A stretch of 64,000 nt of DNA from Bin87 sp034423595 (GTDB taxonomy: Bacteria > Chloroflexota > Dehalococcoidia > Lucifugimonadales > UBA3495): assembly GCA_965207025.1 (NCBI GenBank), contig OZ242258.1, positions 558,001 to 622,000 of the forward strand, written 5' to 3'. The stretch's first letter is position 1. The number at the start of each line of letters is the position of its first letter. Of the stretch, positions 1 through 7,978 are shown piece by piece. The notes under the pieces were generated by a model. It was not told where the DNA came from and did no database searches. It saw only the letters and a list, made by a program, of their open reading frames with translations. The translations under genes and the position numbers were made by a program.

Positions 1-429
1 CTACGCCGGCGCCTGGATGAAATGATCGCGGCGCTGAATTTGGACTTTCGGGTTCCGAGTGGACAACTGGGCGCGCCTTTCGATTTGGCTATACTGGACG
101 TGTCCGGCGATCCCCTGATCGCAGTGGATCTCAAAGTGGGCAAGTTTCATCAGGATAGAGCGCACCAATGTATCAGGGCACTCAATGAGACTGTCCTTTC
201 CGCTCACACGGGCACAATCGGCATTTGCGTGTTCATTGACTTAACCGGACAGAGCTATCGCAAACCGGCAGTCAACCCCGGCCGGTGGATTGACTGGCCT
301 GAGGCGAAACTTCCCGGTGGCGGCCACGTTTGGGCGCATATAGCTATCATTCCTCCGATGGACTGCGAATATCCCTGGCTACCCAAAACCTTCCTCCCCT
401 CCCGCTACGAAGTAGAAGTAGGCGCATAA
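1..429 (+). CDS. Partial protein with a PD-(D/E)XK nuclease-like motif (5' end outside window)
   Basis: The reading frame is open from the first base and ends at the TAA at 427-429, so the true start lies left of the window; an internal ATG is at 22. The visible 142 codons contain a hydrophobic strand, an Asp, then the motif AVDLKVGKF, which resembles the D-x-K core of PD-(D/E)XK nucleases of the DUF1016/YhcG type. The rest, with several Trp and Pro residues, was not recognised. It ends 5 bases before pheT on the same strand. The nuclease assignment is inference from one motif; another protein that merely carries this motif is possible. Confidence 0.5.
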   Translation, partial: LRRRLDEMIAALNLDFRVPSGQLGAPFDLAILDVSGDPLIAVDLKVGKFHQDRAHQCIRALNETVLSAHTGTIGICVFIDLTGQSYRKPAVNPGRWIDWPEAKLPGGGHVWAHIAIIPPMDCEYPWLPKTFLPSRYEVEVGA

Positions 430-434
430 CCGAT

Positions 435-2876
435 ATGCTCATCCCTTTCTCCTGGCTTTCCGAATACGTTGACATCACGCTGCCGCCGGATGAGTTGGCG
501 CACCGGCTCACCATGGGCGGCATTGAGGTGGGCGACGTTGTCACCCGGGGCGGCTGGGACGGCTGTGTAGTCGGATACGTGCGCGCCACCAGACCGCACC
601 CTAACGCCGACACCCTGACGTTGTGCCAGGTTGATCCGGGCGACGGCTCCCCGTTGGAAGTCGTGTGCGGCGCGCCCAACGTGGCGGCGGGACAGAAAAT
701 CTGCTTCGCCCGCCCCGGCGTCACTTTGCTCAACATGCACACCGGGCGACGCGAAGAGCTGAAGCCGGCTAGGATCCGCGGCATAGTGTCCGAGGGAATG
801 ATCTGCTCTGAGGCGGAACTGGAGATCAGCGACGAACACGAGGGGATTATCGTTCTCCCGAATGAGGCTGTGATTGGCGCGTCGCTGGATGACGTTCTCG
901 GCGACACTTTCCTGGAGCTGGAGCTGACTCCCAACCGGGGCGACTGCCTTTCCATGCTGGGCGTGGCGCGGGAGATTGGCGCGATCACCGGGCAGCAGGT
1001 GCGCGTGCCGGACGTATCCTACTCAGAGTCGGCCACGCCGGTCTCGGATCTTGCCAAGGTTACCATCGCCGATCCGGACCTGTGCCCGCGCTACACGGCG
1101 TCGGTGGTTACCGGCATCACCATCGGTCCTTCCCCTCAATGGTTGCAGGACCGTTTGATTCGGGCCGGACTGCGCCCCATCAACAACGTGGTGGACGTCA
1201 CCAACTACGTGATGCTGGAGTTCAACCAGCCGCTGCACGCTTTCGACCTGGATACGGTGACCGACCGCCACGTGGTGGTGCGTCGCGCCGCAGACGGCGA
1301 AAAGTTCACCACCCTGGACGAGGTGGAGCGGACGCTCCATGCCGACAACCTGCTGATCGCCGACCCGGCGCAGGCTATCGGCATCGGCGGCGTGATGGGC
1401 GGCGCCAACAGTGAAATCACCCCCTCCACCAAAAACATGCTGCTGGAGTCGGCCACGTTCCACAACCTGAACAACCGACGCACCGCAACCGAGCTCAATC
1501 TGCGCACGGAGGCGAGCCAGCGCTTCGAGAAGGGCCTGCGGCCCGAGCTGGCGCCCATCGCCTTACGCCGCGCCACGCAGTTGATTCTGGAGACGGCCGG
1601 AGGGGAAGCGGCCTGTGGCATCATCGACGTGTTTCCGGCTGGGGACGAGCCCGCCGCTCCAGTGCCGCTGACCGTGGACCGGCTAAGGCAACTGCTGGGG
1701 ATGGACCTGGATATCGCCCGGGCCGAATCGGTGCTGGGGAGCCTGGGCATCACGACGCGGAGAACCGGGCCTGACAGCCTGGAAGCAGACCCACCCTACT
1801 GGCGCAGCGACATCGCCATCGAGGAAGACCTGATCGAGGAGGTCGTCCGCATCATTGGGTACGACGAGGTTCCCACCACGATGCTGTCGTCGCCCATCCC
1901 GTACCACCAGGGCAATGCGATGACTGCACTGAAGGACGGTTTGCGCGACGCACTGGCCTCCGCCGGTATGCAGGAAACCATCAGCTATCCCCTGGTGGGG
2001 CCGGATGATCTGGACAAGCTGAGCCGCCCCGATCAGAACACTGAATCTCTGCTCCGGGTCGCAAACCCGATGTCTGCCGAACAGAATGTGCTGAGACCCA
2101 CGCTCGCCCCCAGCATCCTGAACACATTGGCGTACAACCAGGGACACAACGACGGAGGATTCCGCCTGTTCGAGCTGGGTCGAGCGTTCATCCCGCAGGA
2201 TTCGGCCCTTCCGCCGAACCCTTTGCCAATCGAAAGGGAGATTGTCGCCGGCGTGATGTCGGGGCCCCGCAACGACGCGAACTGGCTGGGCGATTCGGAG
2301 TCTCTGGACTTTTTCGACGCTTCCGGGACTGTGGCGACGGCGCTGGCACGCATGGGAATCTCCGTGTCCTACGAATCGGACGATGGCCCCCTGTTCCACC
2401 CCGGCCGTTGCGCCAGCATTTCGGTAACAGGCGCACAAGCGCACGATGTGGGCGTTCTTGGGGAATTGCATCCCGACATCTGCGACGCATTCGACCTTGG
2501 GCCCGATCCGGTCATCTACTTCGAGCTGCGCCTGGACGACCTGCTGGCAGAGGCCCAGGATGAGGGAGCGGCAGAAAACCGGTTCCAATCCCTGTCCCGC
2601 TTCCCTGCCGCCAATCGCGACCTGGCGTTGGTGGTGCCGGATGGGGTGCCAGCCAGCCGGGTGCAGGGCTTGATCGAACGGGTACGGCTGGTTGAGCGAG
2701 CGGAGCTGTTTGACGTGTATGAGGGCGAAAACGTGCCGGAGGGCACACGATCCCTGGCCTTCCGCATCAGGTTCCGAGCCGCTGACCGGACCCTGACCAA
2801 CGAGGATGTGAACCGCGCCGTGAACGGCTTGACCCGAGTCCTGGAGCGGGAAGCGGGGGCCACGATTCGCGGTTAA
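435..2876 (+). CDS. pheT: Phenylalanine--tRNA ligase beta subunit
   Basis: This is the beta chain of the alpha2-beta2 synthetase that charges tRNA-Phe in the cytoplasm. At 813 aa it is the usual full length. In order it has the N-terminal helix starting MLIPFSWLSEY, an OB-fold tRNA-binding domain (about 40-150, with HPNADTL and GAPNV), B3/4 (about 215-390, with LTPNRGD), B5 (about 405-470), a catalytic-like domain and a C-terminal FDX-ACB anticodon-binding domain (about 720-813). I chose the ATG at 435 because the MLIPFSW start is conserved; an upstream ATG at 330 would overlap the preceding gene by 100 bases. The alpha-subunit gene pheS, usually directly upstream, is not there. Confidence 0.97.
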   Translation: MLIPFSWLSEYVDITLPPDELAHRLTMGGIEVGDVVTRGGWDGCVVGYVRATRPHPNADTLTLCQVDPGDGSPLEVVCGAPNVAAGQKICFARPGVTLLNMHTGRREELKPARIRGIVSEGMICSEAELEISDEHEGIIVLPNEAVIGASLDDVLGDTFLELELTPNRGDCLSMLGVAREIGAITGQQVRVPDVSYSESATPVSDLAKVTIADPDLCPRYTASVVTGITIGPSPQWLQDRLIRAGLRPINNVVDVTNYVMLEFNQPLHAFDLDTVTDRHVVVRRAADGEKFTTLDEVERTLHADNLLIADPAQAIGIGGVMGGANSEITPSTKNMLLESATFHNLNNRRTATELNLRTEASQRFEKGLRPELAPIALRRATQLILETAGGEAACGIIDVFPAGDEPAAPVPLTVDRLRQLLGMDLDIARAESVLGSLGITTRRTGPDSLEADPPYWRSDIAIEEDLIEEVVRIIGYDEVPTTMLSSPIPYHQGNAMTALKDGLRDALASAGMQETISYPLVGPDDLDKLSRPDQNTESLLRVANPMSAEQNVLRPTLAPSILNTLAYNQGHNDGGFRLFELGRAFIPQDSALPPNPLPIEREIVAGVMSGPRNDANWLGDSESLDFFDASGTVATALARMGISVSYESDDGPLFHPGRCASISVTGAQAHDVGVLGELHPDICDAFDLGPDPVIYFELRLDDLLAEAQDEGAAENRFQSLSRFPAANRDLALVVPDGVPASRVQGLIERVRLVERAELFDVYEGENVPEGTRSLAFRIRFRAADRTLTNEDVNRAVNGLTRVLEREAGATIRG

Positions 2877-2912
2877 CTGCGGTCGGTCCGCGCCGGTAGC
2901 CGGCGTCCATTG

Positions 2913-2921
2913 TGGTATTAT
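2913..2921 (+). promoter_or_regulatory. Possible extended -10 promoter before moeA
   Basis: A TGG-TATTAT sequence (TGn extended -10) lies about 90 bases upstream of the moeA start in the short gap after pheT. No good -35 box was seen at the matching distance. Confidence 0.3.
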
Positions 2922-3009
2922 TAGACGTTCCGTCCCGTTCAGGCGGGTTACGGGGAGCGTACACAGGCTATTCCCGACTCGCCGTTGCCACGCATCTGGA
3001 TGATAAGTC

Positions 3010-4407
3010 ATGACCACCCACCAGCACGCACGACACCTGCACGCCCATGATGCCCACGGAGACGGGGATCACGAGAGCATTCACGACCATGGGGGCCATC
3101 ACGGTCACGGGCACGGCCATCATGGCGGTTCCCACGGGCACGAGGACATGCTGGAGGTGGAGGAAGCGTTCGAGCGCATTCTAGCCCACTTCGAGCCGTT
3201 GGACGCCGTTGAACTGCCGGTCCTAGACTGCTTGGGGCTGATTCTGGCCGAGGACATCACGTCGCCGTTGGACCTGCCGCCACTGGCGAACTCGGCGATG
3301 GACGGCTACGCGGTCCTGCATGCCGACATCGCCGAAGCGAACGACAACCCTCCCAAGCTGTCGGTGACTTCCGCCGTAGCAGCAGGGCAGGTCTCAGAGG
3401 ACACCGTTGCAAAGGGGAAGGCCATCCGCATCATGACCGGCGCTCCGGTGCCCGACGGAGCCGATACCGTGGTGCCCTTTGAAGAAACAGACGAGCTGGA
3501 CCGCCGCGGCCGGGGCGAGACGTTGGACGAGATAGTCATCCGCAAGGCGTTGCCCCTGGGCAGCAACGTGCGCCCCGCCGGTGAGGACGTTGCCGCAGGA
3601 GAGTTGGTACTGCCCGCAGGCACGGTGATTCGGGCGGCGGAGGCCGGCGTCATGGCATCCCTGGGGTTGACCAAGGCGCGAGTGATCCGGAGGCCGGTGG
3701 TGGCGGTGTTGTCCACCGGGGATGAACTTACCCCAGCCGGCGAATCTCTGGCTCCGGGGCACATCTACGACAGCAACAGCAGCAGCGTGGCGGCCGCGGT
3801 GATGGCAGCCGGGGGAACGCCGCGCATCATCGGGATCGCCCGCGACACCCTGGAAGATCTGCACCGCTGCATCGACGAAGCCGCCGACGCGGACTTGCTG
3901 GTGACCTCCGCCGGAGTCTCCAAAGGCGACTACGACATGGTGAAGGACGTTCTGGAGCAGAGGGGAGACATGAACTTCTGGTCGGTGCGGATGCGCCCGG
4001 CCAAACCCCTGGCGTTCGGACTGTTGCACACCGACACGGGACGTCCGCTGCCCCTGTTGGGGCTGCCGGGGAATCCGGTGAGCGCGTTGCTGGCCTTTGA
4101 GATGTTTGGGCGGCCAGCCGTGCGGCGGATGCTGGGGCGGGACCTGTTGGCGCGCCCGACAGTTGAAGGGGTGTTGACGGGCCCGATTTTCAACAGCGAT
4201 GGCCGTCGCGTTTATGCCAGGGTCGAGGTTGAGCGAAAAGACGGGACCTGGTTCGCCAACCCCACCGGACCCCAGGGTTCCAACATACTGACATCGCTGT
4301 CGCGGGCAAATGGCCTGGCGATTTGCCCAGCGGACCTACCACGTAAAGAGGCCGGTCAGGCCGTGAAAATCATCATGCTGGACTGGAATGAAGAGGTTGC
4401 CCAATGA
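3010..4407 (+). CDS. moeA: Molybdopterin molybdenumtransferase with a His-rich N-terminal extension
   Basis: MoeA inserts molybdate into adenylylated molybdopterin, the last step of molybdenum cofactor synthesis. The 465-aa protein has the MoeA N domain (ANSAMDGYAV near residue 95), the MoCF-biosynthesis domain (GVSKGDYDMV near 300, LPGNPVSALL near 352) and the MoeA C domain at the end. The first 48 residues are unusual: roughly half His, with Gly, Asp and Glu, as in metal-binding tails, and they precede the normal family start around residue 49. The stop overlaps the next gene (ATGA), so the two are probably co-translated. A role in metal storage or delivery for the His tract is inference. 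Confidence 0.94.
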   Translation: MTTHQHARHLHAHDAHGDGDHESIHDHGGHHGHGHGHHGGSHGHEDMLEVEEAFERILAHFEPLDAVELPVLDCLGLILAEDITSPLDLPPLANSAMDGYAVLHADIAEANDNPPKLSVTSAVAAGQVSEDTVAKGKAIRIMTGAPVPDGADTVVPFEETDELDRRGRGETLDEIVIRKALPLGSNVRPAGEDVAAGELVLPAGTVIRAAEAGVMASLGLTKARVIRRPVVAVLSTGDELTPAGESLAPGHIYDSNSSSVAAAVMAAGGTPRIIGIARDTLEDLHRCIDEAADADLLVTSAGVSKGDYDMVKDVLEQRGDMNFWSVRMRPAKPLAFGLLHTDTGRPLPLLGLPGNPVSALLAFEMFGRPAVRRMLGRDLLARPTVEGVLTGPIFNSDGRRVYARVEVERKDGTWFANPTGPQGSNILTSLSRANGLAICPADLPRKEAGQAVKIIMLDWNEEVAQ

Positions 4408-4994
4408 GCACAGTTTCCGTCAATCCTCGGTTGGAAGGGCTGGAATATCGCGTCAGCCTGGATCGGCTTACCGAGTTGAACAGATCGGCAGTACCGCTGC
4501 TTGCAGCGCGCCTCAACTCGGCGTGTCCCTCCTACGGGAAGGCGGCGGTGGATGCGGACGACCCGGTGACCCTGCTCAAGGAAATCCGAGCCAACTGCGC
4601 CGGAGACCTTGACTACATCCGCCAGTCGATGCCCTTGCAGGAGATAGTGTTTCGCACGTTGTTGTTGGCCGATGATCAGATTTTGACGTTGCGGGAACTG
4701 CACTACGAAGTGACCGAACGCTGGTCTTCGCCAATCCGACCGATTACGGTAACGGTTGCCGGTTTGGCGCGGATACTGGACAACGACACGTTCTACGGAT
4801 TCGAGATGGTCGCCCCGCCGGAACCCGAGGTAGTGGAGCCGGACCCGCCGATGCTGCTCGTCGGCGCAGATGGCGAGGACAGCCTGATGCGCGACATCCT
4901 GTCTGCGACCGACGAAGACGATGATGACTATCTTGATGACGATGATGAAGACGACCCTTACGAAGACGGCGATGACGAGGAGTACGACGACTGA
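4404..4994 (+). CDS. Protein of unknown function with a strongly acidic C-terminal tail
   Basis: This 196-aa protein starts inside the moeA stop codon (ATGA overlap), implying translational coupling. Residues 1-60 are mixed helical. Residues about 70-135 have alternating helices and a short strand pattern (EIVFRTLLLADDQILTLREL) compatible with a winged-helix or HARE-type fold. The last 40 residues are almost all Asp, Glu and Tyr. A helical or winged domain followed by an acidic tail recalls the RNA polymerase delta subunit, but the match is by layout only. I do not recognise the family. Confidence 0.75.
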   Translation: MSTVSVNPRLEGLEYRVSLDRLTELNRSAVPLLAARLNSACPSYGKAAVDADDPVTLLKEIRANCAGDLDYIRQSMPLQEIVFRTLLLADDQILTLRELHYEVTERWSSPIRPITVTVAGLARILDNDTFYGFEMVAPPEPEVVEPDPPMLLVGADGEDSLMRDILSATDEDDDDYLDDDDEDDPYEDGDDEEYDD

Positions 4995-5046
4995 AGGAAT
5001 TCAGGGGAAACAAATAACAATTATTCTGGTGACTAGTGGGTAATCG

Positions 5047-5075
5047 TTGACTGCGTGTTGAGCCACGGCTAAAAT
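5047..5075 (+). promoter_or_regulatory. Promoter of the infC-rpmI-rplT operon
   Basis: TTGACT at 5047-5052 and TAAAAT at 5070-5075 are separated by exactly 17 bases, a near-consensus housekeeping promoter. Transcription should start near 5082, leaving a leader of about 65 bases before infC. Confidence 0.7.
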
Positions 5076-5090
5076 AGTCCCACCAAGCAG

Positions 5091-5114
5091 GCTGCCCTCA
5101 ATCAGGAAGGCAGC
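5091..5114 (+). promoter_or_regulatory. Hairpin in the infC leader
   Basis: GCTGCC (5091-5096) pairs with GGCAGC (5109-5114) around a 12-base loop, between the predicted transcription start and the infC ribosome binding site. Leaders of this operon are often autoregulated by L20 or IF3; whether this hairpin does so is inference. Confidence 0.35.
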
Positions 5115-5147
5115 GGCCAAAGACGACTTACAGATGGAGGTGGCACC

Positions 5148-5711
5148 ATAGCCAGGCAATACAGGGTCAACGAACAAATTCGCGTCCCACAGGTACGGGT
5201 AATCGGAGAAGACGGCGAGCAGCTTGGGGTAATGACAGTGTCCGACGCGCTCTCCAGGGCGCGCATGCATGACCTTGACCTGGTGGAGGTGGCGCCCAAC
5301 GCCGATCCTCCCGTCGCCCGCCTCCTCGACTACGGCAAGCTCCGGTACCTATCGTCCAAAAAGGAACGCGAGACCCGCAAATCCCAGAAAAGCAATGAAT
5401 TGAAGGAAGTGCGATTCCGGCCCAACATCGGCACCCACGACTTCGACGCCAAGATGCGCAAGGTCAAGCAGTTCATCGGCAACGGCGACAAGGTGAAGCT
5501 GACGGTGCGGTTCCGGGGACGCGAAGCGGTCCACCAGGAAAACGGCCTCTCTCTGCTCAAGAAGGTGGCTGAAGAGATGAAGGACGAAATTCGCCTGGAA
5601 CAGCAACCTTCCATGGAGGGGAGAGCGATGTCGATGGTACTCATACCGAGTCCCGCCGCAACCGCCCGCCAGGAACGCAACGAAACCAGGGAAACAGCAA
5701 CCTCTGAGTAG
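5148..5711 (+). CDS. infC: Translation initiation factor IF-3, ATA start codon
   Basis: IF3 binds the 30S subunit and checks start-codon pairing. The first ATG in frame (5232) would remove the conserved N-terminal strands. In-frame sequence upstream reads IARQYRVNEQIRVPQVRVIG, the standard IF3 beginning, and starts at ATA 5148-5150, seven bases after GGAGGTG. Rare AUU/AUA/AUC starts on infC are a known device for IF3 autoregulation. This start gives 187 aa: an N domain to about residue 80, a Lys-rich linker, then the C domain (VKLTVRFRGRE). A five-codon ORF, ATG at 5134 to TAG at 5149-5151, overlaps the ATA in another frame. rpmI follows after 21 bases. Confidence 0.93.
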   Translation: MARQYRVNEQIRVPQVRVIGEDGEQLGVMTVSDALSRARMHDLDLVEVAPNADPPVARLLDYGKLRYLSSKKERETRKSQKSNELKEVRFRPNIGTHDFDAKMRKVKQFIGNGDKVKLTVRFRGREAVHQENGLSLLKKVAEEMKDEIRLEQQPSMEGRAMSMVLIPSPAATARQERNETRETATSE

Positions 5712-5732
5712 AGTAACATGGAATAGAGGAAC

Positions 5733-5933
5733 ATGCCGAAACTCAAAACACACAAGGGCGCCAAAGCGCGCATCCACGTCACCGGCTCCGGCAAACTCAT
5801 GCGCCGCAAGCGCATGAGTAGTCATCTGCGGCGCAAGAAACCGAAGAAGGTGACCAGGAAGTTCGCACAGAAAATGGCTTACGACAAGGCCGACGTGAAA
5901 CGGCTCAGCCGGCTCATACCCTACGACGTCTAA
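5733..5933 (+). CDS. rpmI: 50S ribosomal protein L35
   Basis: This 66-aa basic protein has the typical L35 pattern: MPKLKTHKGAKAR at the start, GSGKLMRRK in the middle and a Lys/Arg-rich helix. L35 is a small structural protein of the large ribosomal subunit. It sits between infC and rplT in the conserved operon, 21 bases after infC and 20 before rplT. Confidence 0.97.
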   Translation: MPKLKTHKGAKARIHVTGSGKLMRRKRMSSHLRRKKPKKVTRKFAQKMAYDKADVKRLSRLIPYDV

Positions 5934-5953
5934 ACACCGGAGAACTGTAAACC

Positions 5954-6316
5954 GTGCCAAGAGTCAAGAGGGGCGTGACCAAGCGCGCCCGCCACAAGAA
6001 GATACTGAAAGCCGCCAAGGGATACCGGGCGTCATCCAGCCGCAACTACAAGTGGGCCAAAGAGGCGGTGATGCACGCCTGGAGCCACGCGTATCGCCAC
6101 CGCCGGGAGCGCAAGGGCGACTTCCGCCGCCTGTGGATCATCCGCATCGGTGCCGCGTGCCGCCAGCACGGCACCACCTACAGCCAGTTCATGCACGGCC
6201 TCAAGGTCGCCGGCATCGAGATTGACCGCAAAATGCTGGCCGATATGGCCGTACAGGATCCCGACGCCTTTGAGCGACTGGTTGAGATGGCCAAAGGGGC
6301 AACGGCAACAGCCTGA
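5954..6316 (+). CDS. rplT: 50S ribosomal protein L20
   Basis: L20 is an early 23S rRNA-binding assembly protein and in many bacteria represses its own operon. The 120-aa product has the family signature MPRVKRGV, KGYRASSSRNYKWAKEA, and the C-terminal globular part RRLWIIRIGAACR ... SQFMHGLKVAGIEIDRK. It begins at GTG 5954 and is the last gene of infC-rpmI-rplT. The next gene begins 43 bases later on the same strand. Confidence 0.97.
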   Translation: MPRVKRGVTKRARHKKILKAAKGYRASSSRNYKWAKEAVMHAWSHAYRHRRERKGDFRRLWIIRIGAACRQHGTTYSQFMHGLKVAGIEIDRKMLADMAVQDPDAFERLVEMAKGATATA

Positions 6317-6359
6317 CTCCACCGCGGTGCCGGCTGCCCGACAGCCCAGAGGAACTCGT

Positions 6360-6797
6360 ATGCTGACGTTCAAAACTCCTTCTGCATCGCTGGACGAGCA
6401 ACTGGACGGGATCGTCACCATGGTGCGCGATTACAAACCTGACGATTACGCTTGGCCGGCATTGACCGACATAGCCTGGCTGCGTTCCGCGTTCGCTCAA
6501 TTTTGGAGCCCGGATTACCCGCTATCGTACATCGGAACCGGCCCGGAAGACGCGATGATTTCCCTGTACTGGAAAACGGTTGAGTGGACCTTCACGCTGG
6601 AAATCGACACGGTCAACAAGACCGGCTACCTGTGCCGGGCGCCCAACCAGGCCATCGGCGAAGTGGAGCTCGCGATAGACGTGGACTTGACTGTCGGACA
6701 GACTTGGCGGGAAATAGCGTCGGAACTAGGAGTAGAATTTGACCGAACCGGGAGTATATTGGCTGCAAGTCTGGGCCGATCAATACCGGTTCGGTGA
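6360..6797 (+). CDS. Unknown 145-aa protein
   Basis: I chose the ATG at 6360 (MLTFKTPSASLD) because an upstream extension would run inside rplT in another frame. The sequence is rich in Trp, Asp and Thr and has alternating beta-strand-like stretches (MISLYWKTVEWTFTLEIDT), suggesting a small soluble alpha/beta protein. No family was recognised. The next gene starts at TTG 6739 inside this one (59-base overlap), a hint that the two are translated together and may interact. A transcript reading through from rplT is possible, since no terminator is visible between them. Confidence 0.7.
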   Translation: MLTFKTPSASLDEQLDGIVTMVRDYKPDDYAWPALTDIAWLRSAFAQFWSPDYPLSYIGTGPEDAMISLYWKTVEWTFTLEIDTVNKTGYLCRAPNQAIGEVELAIDVDLTVGQTWREIASELGVEFDRTGSILAASLGRSIPVR

Positions 6798-7149
6798 AAT
6801 TCTGGAAACGCCGTTCCAGCCCAAAACAAACCGTCAGCCGCCGGATTTATCCGTTGATGGCCCCGGGCCGGAAGGCCCTCCTAATCCCGCCGACTTGCAC
6901 GTCATGCACGCGGCGCAACGCTCAATTCACAGACTAACGCCACCCGCAGGTTCTATCTGCTACACCGAAGCAGAACTAGAGGCGGCCGGCGGCACCTTCT
7001 TGTACGCGCCGGAGCCGCATAATCCCTACCATTACAACGTACAGTTCCGGGGATTGGTCGGGCTGACCGGCGGAGCGTTGCGGCGAGCCAGGCGCACCGT
7101 CAAAGATGAACTCAAGCGGGACAGCTTCGACTGGACGCCTGATCCCTGA
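6739..7149 (+). CDS. Unknown 136-aa protein, overlapping the preceding gene
   Basis: The frame starts at TTG 6739 (MTEPGVYWLQVW) and overlaps the upstream gene by 59 bases. The N-terminus reads like a beta strand followed by a Pro/Gly-rich linker; a later part (SICYTEAELEAAGG) and a basic C-terminus (RRARRTVKDELKRDSFDW) complete it. No family is recognised. The unusual start codon and large overlap leave the exact N-terminus uncertain. Confidence 0.6.
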   Translation: MTEPGVYWLQVWADQYRFGEILETPFQPKTNRQPPDLSVDGPGPEGPPNPADLHVMHAAQRSIHRLTPPAGSICYTEAELEAAGGTFLYAPEPHNPYHYNVQFRGLVGLTGGALRRARRTVKDELKRDSFDWTPDP

Positions 7150-7240
7150 CAATTCGGAAATCAGGCTGCGCTCAATACAGTTTCCTCATCAGGAATCGGT
7201 AGTGGGCACCCGATAAATTGAGCAGGATAATCATTCGCCC

Positions 7241-7978
7241 CTACTGCTGTTCCAACAATTCCCACGTAATCAGCACGGGGTCAGCCTCATCGCAGTAATA
7301 GAGGACTAAATCGCGCCGCAGGTGATTGCGGCCACCGGCGGGCTTACCCTTTCCGGCAGCAATACCCAGACAAAGCACCGGGCCGGCCGGTGAAGCCAGT
7401 TGCACGCGCCCATCTTCTTTCAGGCTGAACCTCTGATTGACCGTGCCGGCATCGCACCCGAAAACGTTCACCTCTGCACCGGATTCCGCCGTCTCCGCGG
7501 CCAGACAGCGGTCATACTCCACGAGCCGTATGCCGCCGCCGTCGGCAGGCGCAATCTGAGTAAACATCTGATCATCGGAGCCGGGCTTGCAGGTGTGCGC
7601 TTGCAGCGGCACGTCCAGCCGCACGTTCGCGCCGAAACCGGTCACGTCAACGCAATAACCCTGGGGATCGTCCAGATTGTCCATCAAGCGGAGCCGTCCC
7701 GAGCGCGGCGTAGCGACGGTATCCCGAGGTGCGGGCGGCACGCTCGTAGGAGTGGGTTGCGGCGTCGGCGAAATGATCACGGGCATCGACGGCTGAGGCG
7801 CTGGCGTCCCAGTTGGGGGCATGGGCGCAGTGGCAGTGGCAGTGGCCGCAACCGCAGGCGCAGACGTCGCGGTTCCAGTGGGAGCGGGCACGATGTTATC
7901 CGGCGGGTTCTGCGTGCACGCCAGCAATGCCAGAATCGCCAGCGATACGAGAGCCAAGTAAGCTAGCCGCTGGGTCAT
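7241..7978 (-). CDS. Lipoprotein with ricin-type beta-trefoil domain
   Basis: The 245-aa product begins with a lipoprotein signal (hydrophobic run then LALLAC, Cys about residue 21). A Pro/Thr/Ala-rich linker of about 65 residues, typical of extended surface stalks, follows. The C-terminal part (about 90-245) has the repeated pattern of a ricin B-type trefoil (GYCVDV, CKPGSDDQMF, RCLAAE, VNQRFSL, VLCLGIA), a sugar-binding fold. It should sit on the outer face of the cytoplasmic membrane. Its start overlaps the M20 peptidase stop by four bases, so they form an operon. Confidence 0.85.
   Translation of the reverse strand: MTQRLAYLALVSLAILALLACTQNPPDNIVPAPTGTATSAPAVAATATATAPMPPTGTPAPQPSMPVIISPTPQPTPTSVPPAPRDTVATPRSGRLRLMDNLDDPQGYCVDVTGFGANVRLDVPLQAHTCKPGSDDQMFTQIAPADGGGIRLVEYDRCLAAETAESGAEVNVFGCDAGTVNQRFSLKEDGRVQLASPAGPVLCLGIAAGKGKPAGGRNHLRRDLVLYYCDEADPVLITWELLEQQ

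Noticed and set aside
330..434. Longer pheT start at ATG 330
   Set aside because: It would overlap the upstream gene by 100 bases and adds 35 residues unlike PheT; MLIPFSW at 435 is the conserved start.
1683..3017. Long minus-strand frame opposite pheT
   Set aside because: No family likeness; it mirrors the codon pattern of pheT, a GC-rich shadow.
5232..5711. infC starting at ATG 5232
   Set aside because: It would delete the conserved first 28 residues of IF3; the ATA at 5148 with a good SD is better supported.
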